Shown piece after piece: positions 48,850-57,559 of a stretch of DNA of 64,000 nucleotides (its first letter is position 1; the number at the start of each line of letters is the position of its first letter). Source of the DNA: an uncultured Opitutaceae bacterium (GTDB lineage Bacteria > Verrucomicrobiota > Verrucomicrobiia > Opitutales > Opitutaceae). The DNA lies in assembly GCA_903929355.1 (NCBI GenBank), contig CAIYUN010000057.1, positions 1-64,000 of the forward strand. Direction: 5' to 3'. A program made the position numbers and the translations under genes. A model generated the notes under the pieces. That model did not search any database. It saw only the letters and a program-made list of their open reading frames with translations, and was not told the origin of the DNA.

Positions 48850-49608
48850 ATGAAACTCCCGCCTCTTTTTCGCCTTGGTCCCGCACTCCTGGCCGGGCTG
48901 TTGCTCGCGATCGATCCCCTGGCCGCCGGAATCAGCCCGCACGGTAACTCCGGGGCCGCCACCCCGGCGCCGGTGCCAGCCGGGAATCCGCCCGCTCCCG
49001 CTCCGGTCGCCGTCCCCGCCGCTCCCTCGGCCACCCCCGCGCCGTCGGTTGCGCCCGCTCCCGCCAGCGGCTCATATTCGTTTGCCCCTTCCTACACCTT
49101 CACGACCACCGACGCGCTCACCGTGACCGTTTATGACGAGGGGGACCTGGACACCACCACCCGGGTGGACACCACCGGTTGTGTCAACCTGAAGCTGGTC
49201 GGCAAGGTCAGGATCGCCGGCCTCACGATCAGCGAGGCGCAAACCGTGATCGAACGGGCTTATCAGGACCAACGCTATCTCCGCAAGCCCCAGGTCACCA
49301 TCAACATTCAGACCGTCGCCACCCGCGAGGTCTCCATCCAGGGCCAGGTGAAGGCCCCGGGCCGCTATCCCCTGCCCATTGAAACCTCCTTGAGCGTGGT
49401 CGACCTCGTCACCAAGGCCGGTGGTTTCACCGACATCGCCGCCGGCAACCGGGTCAGCATCACGCATTTTGACGGCGAGGGCAGACCGCAGACCAAGATT
49501 GTGAATGTTGACGCCATCATCAAGGGCCGGGACACGATCAAGGCCAACGACCAATCGCTGATGCTGCAGCCGGGTGACATAGTCTTTGTGCCTGAGACCT
49601 TCATCTGA
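48850..49608 (+). CDS. Polysaccharide export protein (Wza-like, Poly_export/SLBB)
   Basis: TTDALTVTVYDEGDLDTTTRVDTTGCVNLKLVGKVRIAGLTISEAQTVIERAYQDQRYLRKPQVTINI; VSIQGQVKAPGRYPLP; LQPGDIVFVPE. Confidence 0.92.
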   Translation: MKLPPLFRLGPALLAGLLLAIDPLAAGISPHGNSGAATPAPVPAGNPPAPAPVAVPAAPSATPAPSVAPAPASGSYSFAPSYTFTTTDALTVTVYDEGDLDTTTRVDTTGCVNLKLVGKVRIAGLTISEAQTVIERAYQDQRYLRKPQVTINIQTVATREVSIQGQVKAPGRYPLPIETSLSVVDLVTKAGGFTDIAAGNRVSITHFDGEGRPQTKIVNVDAIIKGRDTIKANDQSLMLQPGDIVFVPETFI

Positions 49609-49615
49609 TTCCGCC

Positions 49616-51799
49616 ATGCCCGACGCCCCCCCCAAGTTCACCGCCCTCGCGCCCCCGCCCGGGGCCAAGCCGCCGCCCAACAAGGATGACGAGGTCATTG
49701 AGACGCGTTCGCTGCGCGACTACTACATTATCCTGCGCGAACGGCTCTGGATCGCGCTCCCGCTGGCGCTGACCGTCGCCATCGGCCTGGCCTACTGGCA
49801 GTCGCGTGAGACGCCGCAGTATCGCAGCGCCGCCACCCTGCGGTTCGAGAAACCCACGTCCATCACCCCGGGCATCAAGGCCGTGAGCAGCATTGAGGCG
49901 CAGACCGACGCGGAGATCAACACCTACATCCGGATCATCTCCAGCGACACGATGCGCAATTTCGTTTTCGCCTCGCTCAGCCCGGACGAGCAGAAGGTGT
50001 TGCAGCGCCCTTATGTCAAGGAGCTCCCGCCGGGGGCGGCCCCGCCGCCCGCCGCCTCCCTGATGGGCTCGCTGTCCGTCCAGTCCTCCCACACCAACTA
50101 CATCATTGAGATTTCCGTCACGCACCGCGACCCCGAGGCGGCCGCGCTCCTGGCCAACCGCTACGTCACCCAGTTCATCAACTCGCTCCGGGAGGAGAAG
50201 ACCGGCAGCGACACCACGGCCGGGGTGTTTCTCAAGGATCGCGCCGCCGAGCTGCTCCAGAAGTCGAAGGCCTCGGATGAACGCCTGCAGCAATACATGC
50301 GGGACCAGCATCTCGTGTCCCTGGAGCAGAGCACCAACATCGTCGAGTCCCGTCTGGTGGCCGCCGACGGGGCCCTGGGCCGCGCCCATCTGGAGCGCCT
50401 GGCGGTCGAGGATCAGCTCTCGCTCGTCGAGCGCTACCAGGCCGATCACCGCGATCTGATGGAGATCAGCTTCATCGCCGGATACGGCTCCGTGAGCGAC
50501 CTGCGCCGCCAGCGCGACGGCCTGCTCCGCGACCAGGCCCTCCTCGCCGAGCGTTACTATGAGAACCATCCCAAGATGATCACCTCGGTCAACGCCATCG
50601 CCGTGGTGCAGCAGCAGCTGGACGCCGCCATCCAGCTCGCCATCGCCGATCTCAAGACCAATTTGGAAAAGGTCCGCGCCAACGAGAAGGGCTACCAGCA
50701 GGAATATGACAAATGCGAGCAGGATCTCCTGCACCTGCGCGACGTGGCCGTCGAATTCAAGAGCCTCAAGGAGCAAGCCGATGCCGACCGCGCCAACTAC
50801 GCAGGCATCCTGACCCGCCAAAACGACATTCAGGTCGTGAAATCCATGGAGGAGGTGCCGGTCACCCCGCTCGACCCCGCGCACCCGGCCGGGGCGCCGT
50901 TCACCCCCGACCTCAACCGGATCACCAAGACCGCCATTGGCGTCGGGGTGGTCGTATTCTTCGGCATCGCCTTCGGCCTCAGTTTCTTCGACGACCGCAT
51001 CAAGAGCACGTGGGATGTGGAGACTTTCATCAACACCACGCTGCTCGGCATCATCCCGGATTTGGGCGGCCTGAAGGACGATGATAAATACCGCCTGGTG
51101 CTCGGCGACAACCAGGGGGCCGGCGTCGAACCGTTTCTCGCCCTGTACAGCGCGGTCAAAATCCACTCCAAACTCGATTTCCCCAAGGCCATCCTCGTCA
51201 CGAGCACGGTCCCGGGCGAGGGCAAGACCCTGGTTTCCTGCAACCTGGCCGGCAGCTTCGCCCGCCACGGCAAGAGGACCCTGCTCATCGACTGCGATCT
51301 GCGCCGACCGATGCTCCACCGCCATTTCAACGCGGGCAACGAGCAGGGGCTGATCTCCTGGTATGAAAGCGGGGCGACCCTGGAGGGCGACCTCGCCGCC
51401 CATCCGCGCCTGGGCATCACGCCCATCGGGGACAACCTCTCCCTCATCACCTCGGGCGGCCGCTCCAAGAGCCCCACGCAATTTCTCGAGAGCCCGGCGT
51501 TCGCCCGGCTCATTGAGCAGCTGAAGAAACAGTTCGACCTGATCATCATCGACTCCCCGCCGGTGGGCGCCGTCACCGACGCGCTGCTCATCGCCGAGCG
51601 GGCCGACGAGGTCATCTACGTCTGCCGGTTCAACCGCGCCTTCCGCAAGCACATCCGCCTTTACATCAAGGCGCTGCGCAGCGGCAAGAACGAGGTGCTC
51701 GGCGTCGTGCTCAACGGGCTCTCCCCCCGCCGGATCGAATATTACTCCAATTACCGCTATTATCGCAGTTACAAAAAGTATTACGGCGCGCAGAGCTGA
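49616..51799 (+). CDS. Wzc-like polysaccharide co-polymerase/BY-kinase
   Basis: Wzz domain; Walker A STVPGEGKTLVSCNLAGSFA, LLIDCDLRRPMLHRHF, IIIDSPPVG; C-terminal tyrosine cluster YYSNYRYYRSYKKYYG. Confidence 0.93.
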   Translation: MPDAPPKFTALAPPPGAKPPPNKDDEVIETRSLRDYYIILRERLWIALPLALTVAIGLAYWQSRETPQYRSAATLRFEKPTSITPGIKAVSSIEAQTDAEINTYIRIISSDTMRNFVFASLSPDEQKVLQRPYVKELPPGAAPPPAASLMGSLSVQSSHTNYIIEISVTHRDPEAAALLANRYVTQFINSLREEKTGSDTTAGVFLKDRAAELLQKSKASDERLQQYMRDQHLVSLEQSTNIVESRLVAADGALGRAHLERLAVEDQLSLVERYQADHRDLMEISFIAGYGSVSDLRRQRDGLLRDQALLAERYYENHPKMITSVNAIAVVQQQLDAAIQLAIADLKTNLEKVRANEKGYQQEYDKCEQDLLHLRDVAVEFKSLKEQADADRANYAGILTRQNDIQVVKSMEEVPVTPLDPAHPAGAPFTPDLNRITKTAIGVGVVVFFGIAFGLSFFDDRIKSTWDVETFINTTLLGIIPDLGGLKDDDKYRLVLGDNQGAGVEPFLALYSAVKIHSKLDFPKAILVTSTVPGEGKTLVSCNLAGSFARHGKRTLLIDCDLRRPMLHRHFNAGNEQGLISWYESGATLEGDLAAHPRLGITPIGDNLSLITSGGRSKSPTQFLESPAFARLIEQLKKQFDLIIIDSPPVGAVTDALLIAERADEVIYVCRFNRAFRKHIRLYIKALRSGKNEVLGVVLNGLSPRRIEYYSNYRYYRSYKKYYGAQS

Positions 51800-51816
51800 C
51801 CCCGGCCTGGCCGGGG

Positions 51817-51943
51817 TATTGCTGATGGGTTATTGGTTAACGCTCATTGGGTCATTTCGGAACTTTGCCTAGTCGGTTTGCGCACGTTGCTTGCGGCGTC
51901 CCCAATAGCCCAATAAGCAATATCCAATAAGACATAACCAATC
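51817..51943. repeat. Tandem-inverted intergenic element (unit about CCAATAAG)
   Basis: tattgctgatgggttattggttaacgctcattgggtcat ... cccaatagcccaataagcaatatccaataagacataaccaatc. Confidence 0.7.
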
Positions 51944-51952
51944 CCCCCTCCT

Positions 51953-52795
51953 TTGCCTTCCTCGTTTCTCCCCCCGAATTTCGACCCCCGCCGTCCGGTC
52001 GCGCTGATCGCGGGGCAGGGGCTTTATCCCCGGCTGGTGGCGCAGGCGGTCCGTCAGGCGGGTGTCCCCCTCAAGCTGGTGGCGTTTGAGGAGGAGACCC
52101 CGCCGGAGCTCGTCGCCTCGTTTTCCCCCGCCGACTGTCGCACCCTCCTGGTCGGCCAGCTCGGGAAAATGCTCCGTGCCTTGAAGGATTTTGACGCGGG
52201 CTATGCCCTGATGGCCGGCCAGATCACCCCGCGCCGTCTCTTCAAGGGCCTGCACCCCGACCTCAAGGCCGTGCGGATTCTCGCGTCGCTCAAGCGCCGC
52301 AACGCCGAGACCATCTTTGGCGCCATTGCGCGGGAGATCGAGGCCATCGGGGTCACCCTGCTCGACGCCCGCTCGTTTCTGGACGACCAGCTGGTCCCGT
52401 CCGGGTGTCTGACCGGGAAATCCTTTCCCATCGGGCGTGACCACCTCGACCACGGCATCGCTATCGCCCGGGAGTGCGCCCGCCTGGACATCGGCCAGGG
52501 CTGCGTGGTCCGTCATGGCACGGTGCTCGCCGTCGAGGCCTTCGAGGGCACCGACGAGATGCTCCGGCGCGCGGGCGGCTTCAAGACGGAGGACGCCCTC
52601 TTCGTGAAGACGGTGAAGGCCCGCCAGGATTTCCGCTTCGACGTGCCCTGCTTCGGCCAGCGCACCCTGGAGACCATGCGCGAGGCCAAGATTGCCGCCG
52701 CCGCCCTGGAGGCCGGCAAGGTCATCCTGCTCGACCGCCCGGCGGTCCTCGCGCAGGCCCGGGCCTGGGGCATCAGCCTCCTCGGCTTCGAGTAG
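51953..52795 (+). CDS. lpxI: UDP-2,3-diacylglucosamine diphosphatase LpxI
   Basis: VALIAGQGLYPRLVAQAVRQAG, GQLGKMLRALKDFDAGYALMAGQITPRRLF, AGGFKTEDALFVKTVKARQDFRFDVPCFGQRTLETM; apparent TTG start. Confidence 0.92.
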   Translation: MPSSFLPPNFDPRRPVALIAGQGLYPRLVAQAVRQAGVPLKLVAFEEETPPELVASFSPADCRTLLVGQLGKMLRALKDFDAGYALMAGQITPRRLFKGLHPDLKAVRILASLKRRNAETIFGAIAREIEAIGVTLLDARSFLDDQLVPSGCLTGKSFPIGRDHLDHGIAIARECARLDIGQGCVVRHGTVLAVEAFEGTDEMLRRAGGFKTEDALFVKTVKARQDFRFDVPCFGQRTLETMREAKIAAAALEAGKVILLDRPAVLAQARAWGISLLGFE

Positions 52796-52857
52796 GCCAA
52801 ATTCGGCAGTGGGATTTTACCACGGGTGGGCCAGCAGTCGCGTTATTGGCCGCCTGG

Positions 52858-52892
52858 GCTGACATCTGAGGTCTGACCGCTGACTTCTGTTT
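52858..52892. repeat. Degenerate short tandem (GTCAGAGGTCAG family)
   Basis: gctgacatctgaggtctgaccgctgacttctgttt; reverse complement matches 63875-63905 inside queG. Confidence 0.65.
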
Positions 52893-52945
52893 TCACCCTC
52901 CGGCTTGACATCCGCCGTGCCGCGCCGCTATTGCCGTGCCCCGAG

Positions 52946-53563
52946 ATGGAAGCCGCCCTCGACCAATCGGTGCTCGTGCTCAACCGCCTGTGGCAGGCGG
53001 TGAATGTCATTGGCGCGCGCCGCGCCTTCGCCCTGCTGGCCCGCGGCCACGCCGCCGTGATCCACCACACGGACGACGATTTTCGCGTGTTCTCGCTGAT
53101 GGATTGGATGGATTTCTCCCACTCCAACCCGTCGCTCGAGGCGCTGGAGACCGTGCACACCCCCACGCGCGCGATCCGGCTGCCGCGGGTGATTTTGCTG
53201 ACGTGGTTCGACAAGCTGCCCTGCAAGGAGCTCAAGCTCACCCGCCACAATGTCTTCGAACGCGACCGCTGCTCCTGCCAGTATTGCGGCCAGGTGTTCG
53301 TGCGCGAGGATCTCAACCTCGACCATGTCATTCCCCGCGACCGCGGCGGCAAAACCACCTGGGAGAACATCGTGTGCTCCTGCATTAGGTGCAACACGCG
53401 CAAGGCCAACCGCCTGCCGCACGAGGCGCACATGCGTCTCATCCGCAAGCCCGTCCGCCCCAAATGGCGCCCGGTGATCTCGCTCGTGCTCAACACCCGC
53501 GAGCGCGAGCGCTGGAAGGACTTCCTCGACCTCGCCTACTGGAACGTCGAGCTGGAGGAGTGA
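52946..53563 (+). CDS. HNH endonuclease family protein
   Basis: HNH core CQYCGQVFVREDLNLDHVIPRDRGGKTTWENIVCSCIRCNTRKANR. Confidence 0.92.
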   Translation: MEAALDQSVLVLNRLWQAVNVIGARRAFALLARGHAAVIHHTDDDFRVFSLMDWMDFSHSNPSLEALETVHTPTRAIRLPRVILLTWFDKLPCKELKLTRHNVFERDRCSCQYCGQVFVREDLNLDHVIPRDRGGKTTWENIVCSCIRCNTRKANRLPHEAHMRLIRKPVRPKWRPVISLVLNTRERERWKDFLDLAYWNVELEE

Positions 53564-55782
53564 CCCGCCGCCAGCGTCTGGCAGCCTTTCAGGTCCAGCT
53601 TGCCGGTCCCCAGCACGGGGATTTTCTCCACCCGCCGGATGATCCGCGGAATCCAGAGGTTGGTCAGTCCGGCGGCGGTCAGCTTCTCGCGCACCCCCTC
53701 CGCCGTGAGGTCGCGCGTCGTCAGCACCACCAGCGCCTCGCCTTTGCCCGGGTCGGGCATGCTGGTGACGACCACCGTGTAGCCTTCGCCCGCGTCTCCG
53801 CCCAGCGCCTTGAGCAGCGCCTGTTCCACGGTGCCGTGGGGCACCATCTCGCCGCCGATTTTTGAAAACCGCGACAGCCGCCCCTCGATGTGCAGGAACC
53901 CGTCCTCGTCGAACCGCCCGAGATCGCCGGTCACAAACCAACCGTCGTGAAACGCCGCGTGCGTCCGCGCCTCGTCGCCGAGGTAGCCGGTGAAGATGTT
54001 CGCGCCGCGCAGGGCGACGAGGCCCGTCGCCGTGGCCGGCAGCTCCGCCATCGTGCCGGGGTCGAGGAGGCGGGCGGTCAGGCCCGGTAGCAGCCGCCCC
54101 ACGGCGCCGGCGCGCTGGCCCCGCTGCCGGTCGGGCTCGGTCGTCTCCGGCGGCATCGGCGGGTCCGGCTGGTTGACGCTGCTCACCGGGCTGGTCTCGG
54201 TGAGGCCGTAGCCCTGCATGATGCGCAGGTGAAACTTCTCGCGGAAGGCCTCGTCCAGGTCCGCCGGCAGCTTTTCCGCGCCGGAAATCGCGAGCTTGAG
54301 CGAGCGCAGGTCGCCGCGCCCGGCCTTCCGCAGCAGGGGGCGCAAAAACGTCGGGGCGCCGATCAGCACGGTCACCTCCTCGTCGCGGATGGTGTCGGCG
54401 ATTTTGCGCGCGTCGAGCGGGCTGGGCACGCTCACGACCCGGCATCCGCGCAGCAGCGGATACCACAGCGTCACCGTGAACCCGAAGCTGTGGAAGAGCG
54501 GCAGGCACGCGAACAACGAGGCCGAGTCGGGCAGGATCGCCAGCGCCGAGATCTGGGCGCAGTTGGCCAGCAGGTTGCGGTGGGTGAGCACGACCCCCTT
54601 CGGCTCGCCGGCGCTGCCGCTGGTGAACAGCAGCCCCGCTTCCGTGTCCCCGCCGGCGCGGGGCAGGCCCAGCAGGTTTGCGAACCAGGCCCCCGGCAGC
54701 AGCCAGGCCGCGAGGAACCACGGCCACGCCGCGCCGCCGGCCTGCATCTCCAGGGCCAGGTCGGGGCTGCGTTCCGGCCAGGGGAAGTCGGGAAGCCGCG
54801 AGCGCACCGCCCCGGCCGTGAGCACCGTTTTGATCCCGGCGATCCGGATCGCCGCCTCGATGGCCGTCCGGCCGGCGGTCGCGTTGAGGTTCACGGGCAC
54901 CTTGCCCGCGCAGACCACCGCGAGGTTGGCGATAAAGCCGCCCGCGCCCGGCGGCAGCACGATGCCCACCCGCGGTTCCGGCACGGTCGTGCGGAGCCGG
55001 CGCGCGAGCACGGCCGCCGCCGCGAGCAGTTGGGCCGCCGTGAACTCGCGCCGGCCTGCGGTGCAGTCGGTCAGCTTCACCCGGCCCGGATGCCGCGCCA
55101 GCATTTTTACGATTTCAAAACCCAGGTGGCTCGCCAGCTGCGGGCGGGCGCCGAACGCCTCCGCGCCCAGGTCGAGCAGCGCGCGCCGCACCGTGGCCGC
55201 GTCCGCGTGCTCCGTCGGAATGGGCCCGCCCCACACGACGTGGAGGTGGAGGCGGGCGAGGCGCGGCCATTTCCACCCGCAGCGTCCGCCCGCGAAGGAA
55301 AAAATCGAGTCCCACAACCCGTCGTGCGCGACCGGCACGACCGGCACCCCGGCCCGGCGCGCCATCAGCTCGAAGCCGCGCTCGACCCGCATGAGCTGGC
55401 CGGTGCGCGAGATCGCGCCCTCGGGAAACAGCAGCACCAGCTCGCCCGCCGCCAGCGCCTGCGCCACCCGCCGCGTGGTCGCGAGTGCGTGCGTGCGGGA
55501 GACCGGGATCACACCCGCCAGCCGGAAGATGAGCCGGAAAACCCAACCCTTGGCCAGCAGCTCCTCATGGCCCACGAACCGGATCGGCCGCGGGCACGCG
55601 ACCTGCAGCGCGACCACGTCCATGTAGGACAGATGGTTGGCGAGGAGCAGCGCTCCGCCCGGCGGGATCCGCTCGGCGCCCTGCGCGCGCACGCGGTACA
55701 GCAGGGCCGCGAGGAGCAGCGCCGGTTTTTCAACCAGCCAGGGCGCGAACGAGCGGCGGGCAAGCAAAGTGGGGGCGGGCAT
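53536..55782 (-). CDS. Bifunctional acyltransferase / acyl-ACP synthetase (Aas-like)
   Basis: PlsC motif LLANHLSYMDVVALQ and LFPEGAISRTGQL; AMP-binding LLFTSGSAGEPKGVVLTHRNLLAN and FVTGDLGRFDEDGFLHIEGRLSRFSKIGGEMV. Confidence 0.93.
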   Translation of the reverse strand: MPAPTLLARRSFAPWLVEKPALLLAALLYRVRAQGAERIPPGGALLLANHLSYMDVVALQVACPRPIRFVGHEELLAKGWVFRLIFRLAGVIPVSRTHALATTRRVAQALAAGELVLLFPEGAISRTGQLMRVERGFELMARRAGVPVVPVAHDGLWDSIFSFAGGRCGWKWPRLARLHLHVVWGGPIPTEHADAATVRRALLDLGAEAFGARPQLASHLGFEIVKMLARHPGRVKLTDCTAGRREFTAAQLLAAAAVLARRLRTTVPEPRVGIVLPPGAGGFIANLAVVCAGKVPVNLNATAGRTAIEAAIRIAGIKTVLTAGAVRSRLPDFPWPERSPDLALEMQAGGAAWPWFLAAWLLPGAWFANLLGLPRAGGDTEAGLLFTSGSAGEPKGVVLTHRNLLANCAQISALAILPDSASLFACLPLFHSFGFTVTLWYPLLRGCRVVSVPSPLDARKIADTIRDEEVTVLIGAPTFLRPLLRKAGRGDLRSLKLAISGAEKLPADLDEAFREKFHLRIMQGYGLTETSPVSSVNQPDPPMPPETTEPDRQRGQRAGAVGRLLPGLTARLLDPGTMAELPATATGLVALRGANIFTGYLGDEARTHAAFHDGWFVTGDLGRFDEDGFLHIEGRLSRFSKIGGEMVPHGTVEQALLKALGGDAGEGYTVVVTSMPDPGKGEALVVLTTRDLTAEGVREKLTAAGLTNLWIPRIIRRVEKIPVLGTGKLDLKGCQTLAAGHSSSSTFQ

Positions 55783-55837
55783 GCGGCGCGGATTGGAATT
55801 GGAAAAGGGAACGCCGTCGAGCCGGACCTGCGGCCGG

Positions 55838-55920
55838 AATTTTGGCCATAACCAGGCACAAGGATCCAAGGTTGAATTGTGGCCCGGCGTCGCGCCGAGC
55901 GGCGCGCGGGGACGTGCGTC
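55838..55920. repeat. Partial copy of the GGCCACAAAAA..GCGCCTATAGGCGC element
   Basis: ttttggccataaccaggcacaaggatccaaggttgaattgtggcccggcgtcgcgccgagcggcgcgcg aligns to the copies at 61899 and 62890. Confidence 0.6.
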
Positions 55921-56113
55921 GGAGGGAAGACGGCTGCAGGGTCCGCTTTGCGGCCCATCCAGCCGGGCGCAGGGATGTCACGCAGGGGCGTGCGCAGACC
56001 GTTCTGCGGGCGGTTCATTTTATGGGGGACTGGGCAGAACGCATCACCACTCGCAAGTTGCCTTCCTCCCGGGCAGAGCCGGTCGGTGGCTCCCCCCCTG
56101 CCACGGCCACCGC

Positions 56114-56506
56114 CTAGTCGAAGATGATCTTGAAACTCTTCATTCCCATGGAGCACACGCCGACGAGCGTGGTGCCGGCCTTTTGCGCCGGGATGGGCAC
56201 CGCGACCGTGCCCGTGGGGGCCAGATGTTCGGCCCAGCCGAGGGCGGGGATCCGCAACGAGGAGGAACAGTCAAGGGTGCCGTCCGTCGTGATTTTCAGC
56301 GCCAGCGGCACGCCCGCCCGGGCGTGGGTCGTCGCCGGGGTGTAACCGTCCTTTGCCGTGATTTCAATGAACTGCCCGGCGGGGTCCGCCAGGGTGGCCG
56401 CCACCGTCGCCGCCGGCGGCACGCCGGGACCGGGCGCGAGGTAAAACACGGCGCCGACGGCCAGCACGGTGCCGAGAACGAGGGAGGTGATGACGGCAGG
56501 TTTCAT
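56114..56506 (-). CDS. Cupredoxin-domain secreted/anchored protein
   Basis: FIEITAKDGYTPATTHARAGVPLALKITTDGTLDCSSSLRIPALGW ... VGVCSMGMKSFKIIF; in copper operon. Confidence 0.8.
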   Translation of the reverse strand: MKPAVITSLVLGTVLAVGAVFYLAPGPGVPPAATVAATLADPAGQFIEITAKDGYTPATTHARAGVPLALKITTDGTLDCSSSLRIPALGWAEHLAPTGTVAVPIPAQKAGTTLVGVCSMGMKSFKIIFD

Positions 56507-56523
56507 GGGGGATCCGGGTGGGC

Positions 56524-57552
56524 CTACAGGTTAAAAAGCGGCGGGATGATTCCGGCCGCCACGCAGGCATTGTGGAGGTTGAACAGCGAGAAGAATATGA
56601 CGACCAGCCCGGCGGTCTTGAAAAACACCCCCGCGCGGGCCTGGTGTCCCAGGCCGGGGGCGCTGAAACTCAGCAGCGCGAGCACCGGCAGCGTGCCGAG
56701 GGCAAAGGCCAGCATGACCAGCGCGCCAGTGAGAAAGCTGCCGGTGGTGATGGCGTAAAGCTGCATGGACTGCGTGAAGCCACAGGGCATGAAAAACGTG
56801 GCGATCCCGACGAGCAGCGGCGTGGCCGTGTGGTTGAGCGTCTTCAGACCCTGCACGCGTCCGCCCAGCCCGGCCGGCAGCGCGGGCTGCCAGGTCTTCG
56901 CCCAGGGGAAGAGGTCGAGGAGGTTGAGGCCGAGCAGCAGCATCACGGCCGAGATCAACAGCTCCAAGGCCAGCATCCCTCCCGGGCCAAACTGGAACAC
57001 CGAGCCGAGGGCGCCGATGACGCCGCCCAGCAGAAAAAACGACGCCAGCCGGCCCAGGTGAAACAGCAGCAACGGGCGCAGGGCGTCGCCGCCCTTGGCG
57101 AAATTGGCCGAGATCGAGAGCAGGAGGCCGCCCACAATCGCCATGCAGGAGGAAAGCGAGGCGATGATCCCAAGCAGCAGCGCCGTGCCATAACCCACCG
57201 ACGCTCCCGTCGTCACCCAGCTGACGACGCCGAACTTCTGCAGCGCGACAAACAGCGCGATGAACCCGGCGGCCAACGGCACGGCCAGACGAAAATCCGC
57301 CCAACCCGCGGCCTGGGCCGTGGCCGGCTGCCCGACGGAGACCGCAAAGCCGTGTTTCTGGAGAATCGCGGTGAACTCCCCCGCGAGTTGCTCCGCCGGC
57401 CGGCCGCCAAATTCACCGGCAACCTCCACGCGGTGGCGGCGGAGCGACGCCTTCACGCGGGTCACACCCGGCAGGTCGCCCAGCTCCCCCTCGGTCAGGG
57501 CGACACAAGCCGGACAATGCATTCCCTCGATATGAAACGTGTGCGTGTTCAT
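56524..57552 (-). CDS. HMA domain - SafE/TauE-like transmembrane fusion, copper-associated
   Basis: FHIEGMHCPACVALTEGELGDLPGV (HMA) fused to multi-TM GIIASLSSCMAIVGGLLLSISANF. Confidence 0.88.
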   Translation of the reverse strand: MNTHTFHIEGMHCPACVALTEGELGDLPGVTRVKASLRRHRVEVAGEFGGRPAEQLAGEFTAILQKHGFAVSVGQPATAQAAGWADFRLAVPLAAGFIALFVALQKFGVVSWVTTGASVGYGTALLLGIIASLSSCMAIVGGLLLSISANFAKGGDALRPLLLFHLGRLASFFLLGGVIGALGSVFQFGPGGMLALELLISAVMLLLGLNLLDLFPWAKTWQPALPAGLGGRVQGLKTLNHTATPLLVGIATFFMPCGFTQSMQLYAITTGSFLTGALVMLAFALGTLPVLALLSFSAPGLGHQARAGVFFKTAGLVVIFFSLFNLHNACVAAGIIPPLFNL

Positions 57553-57559
57553 GGGCCCA

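Noticed and set aside
51799-51817. ccccggcctggccgggg hairpin as a rho-independent terminator
   Set aside because: No T-tract follows; termination not supported by sequence alone
52946-53563. HNH gene as homing endonuclease or defence nuclease
   Set aside because: Stand-alone small HNH family, no intron/intein or defence neighbours; the 28-nt 3' overlap with the acyltransferase gene is ordinary
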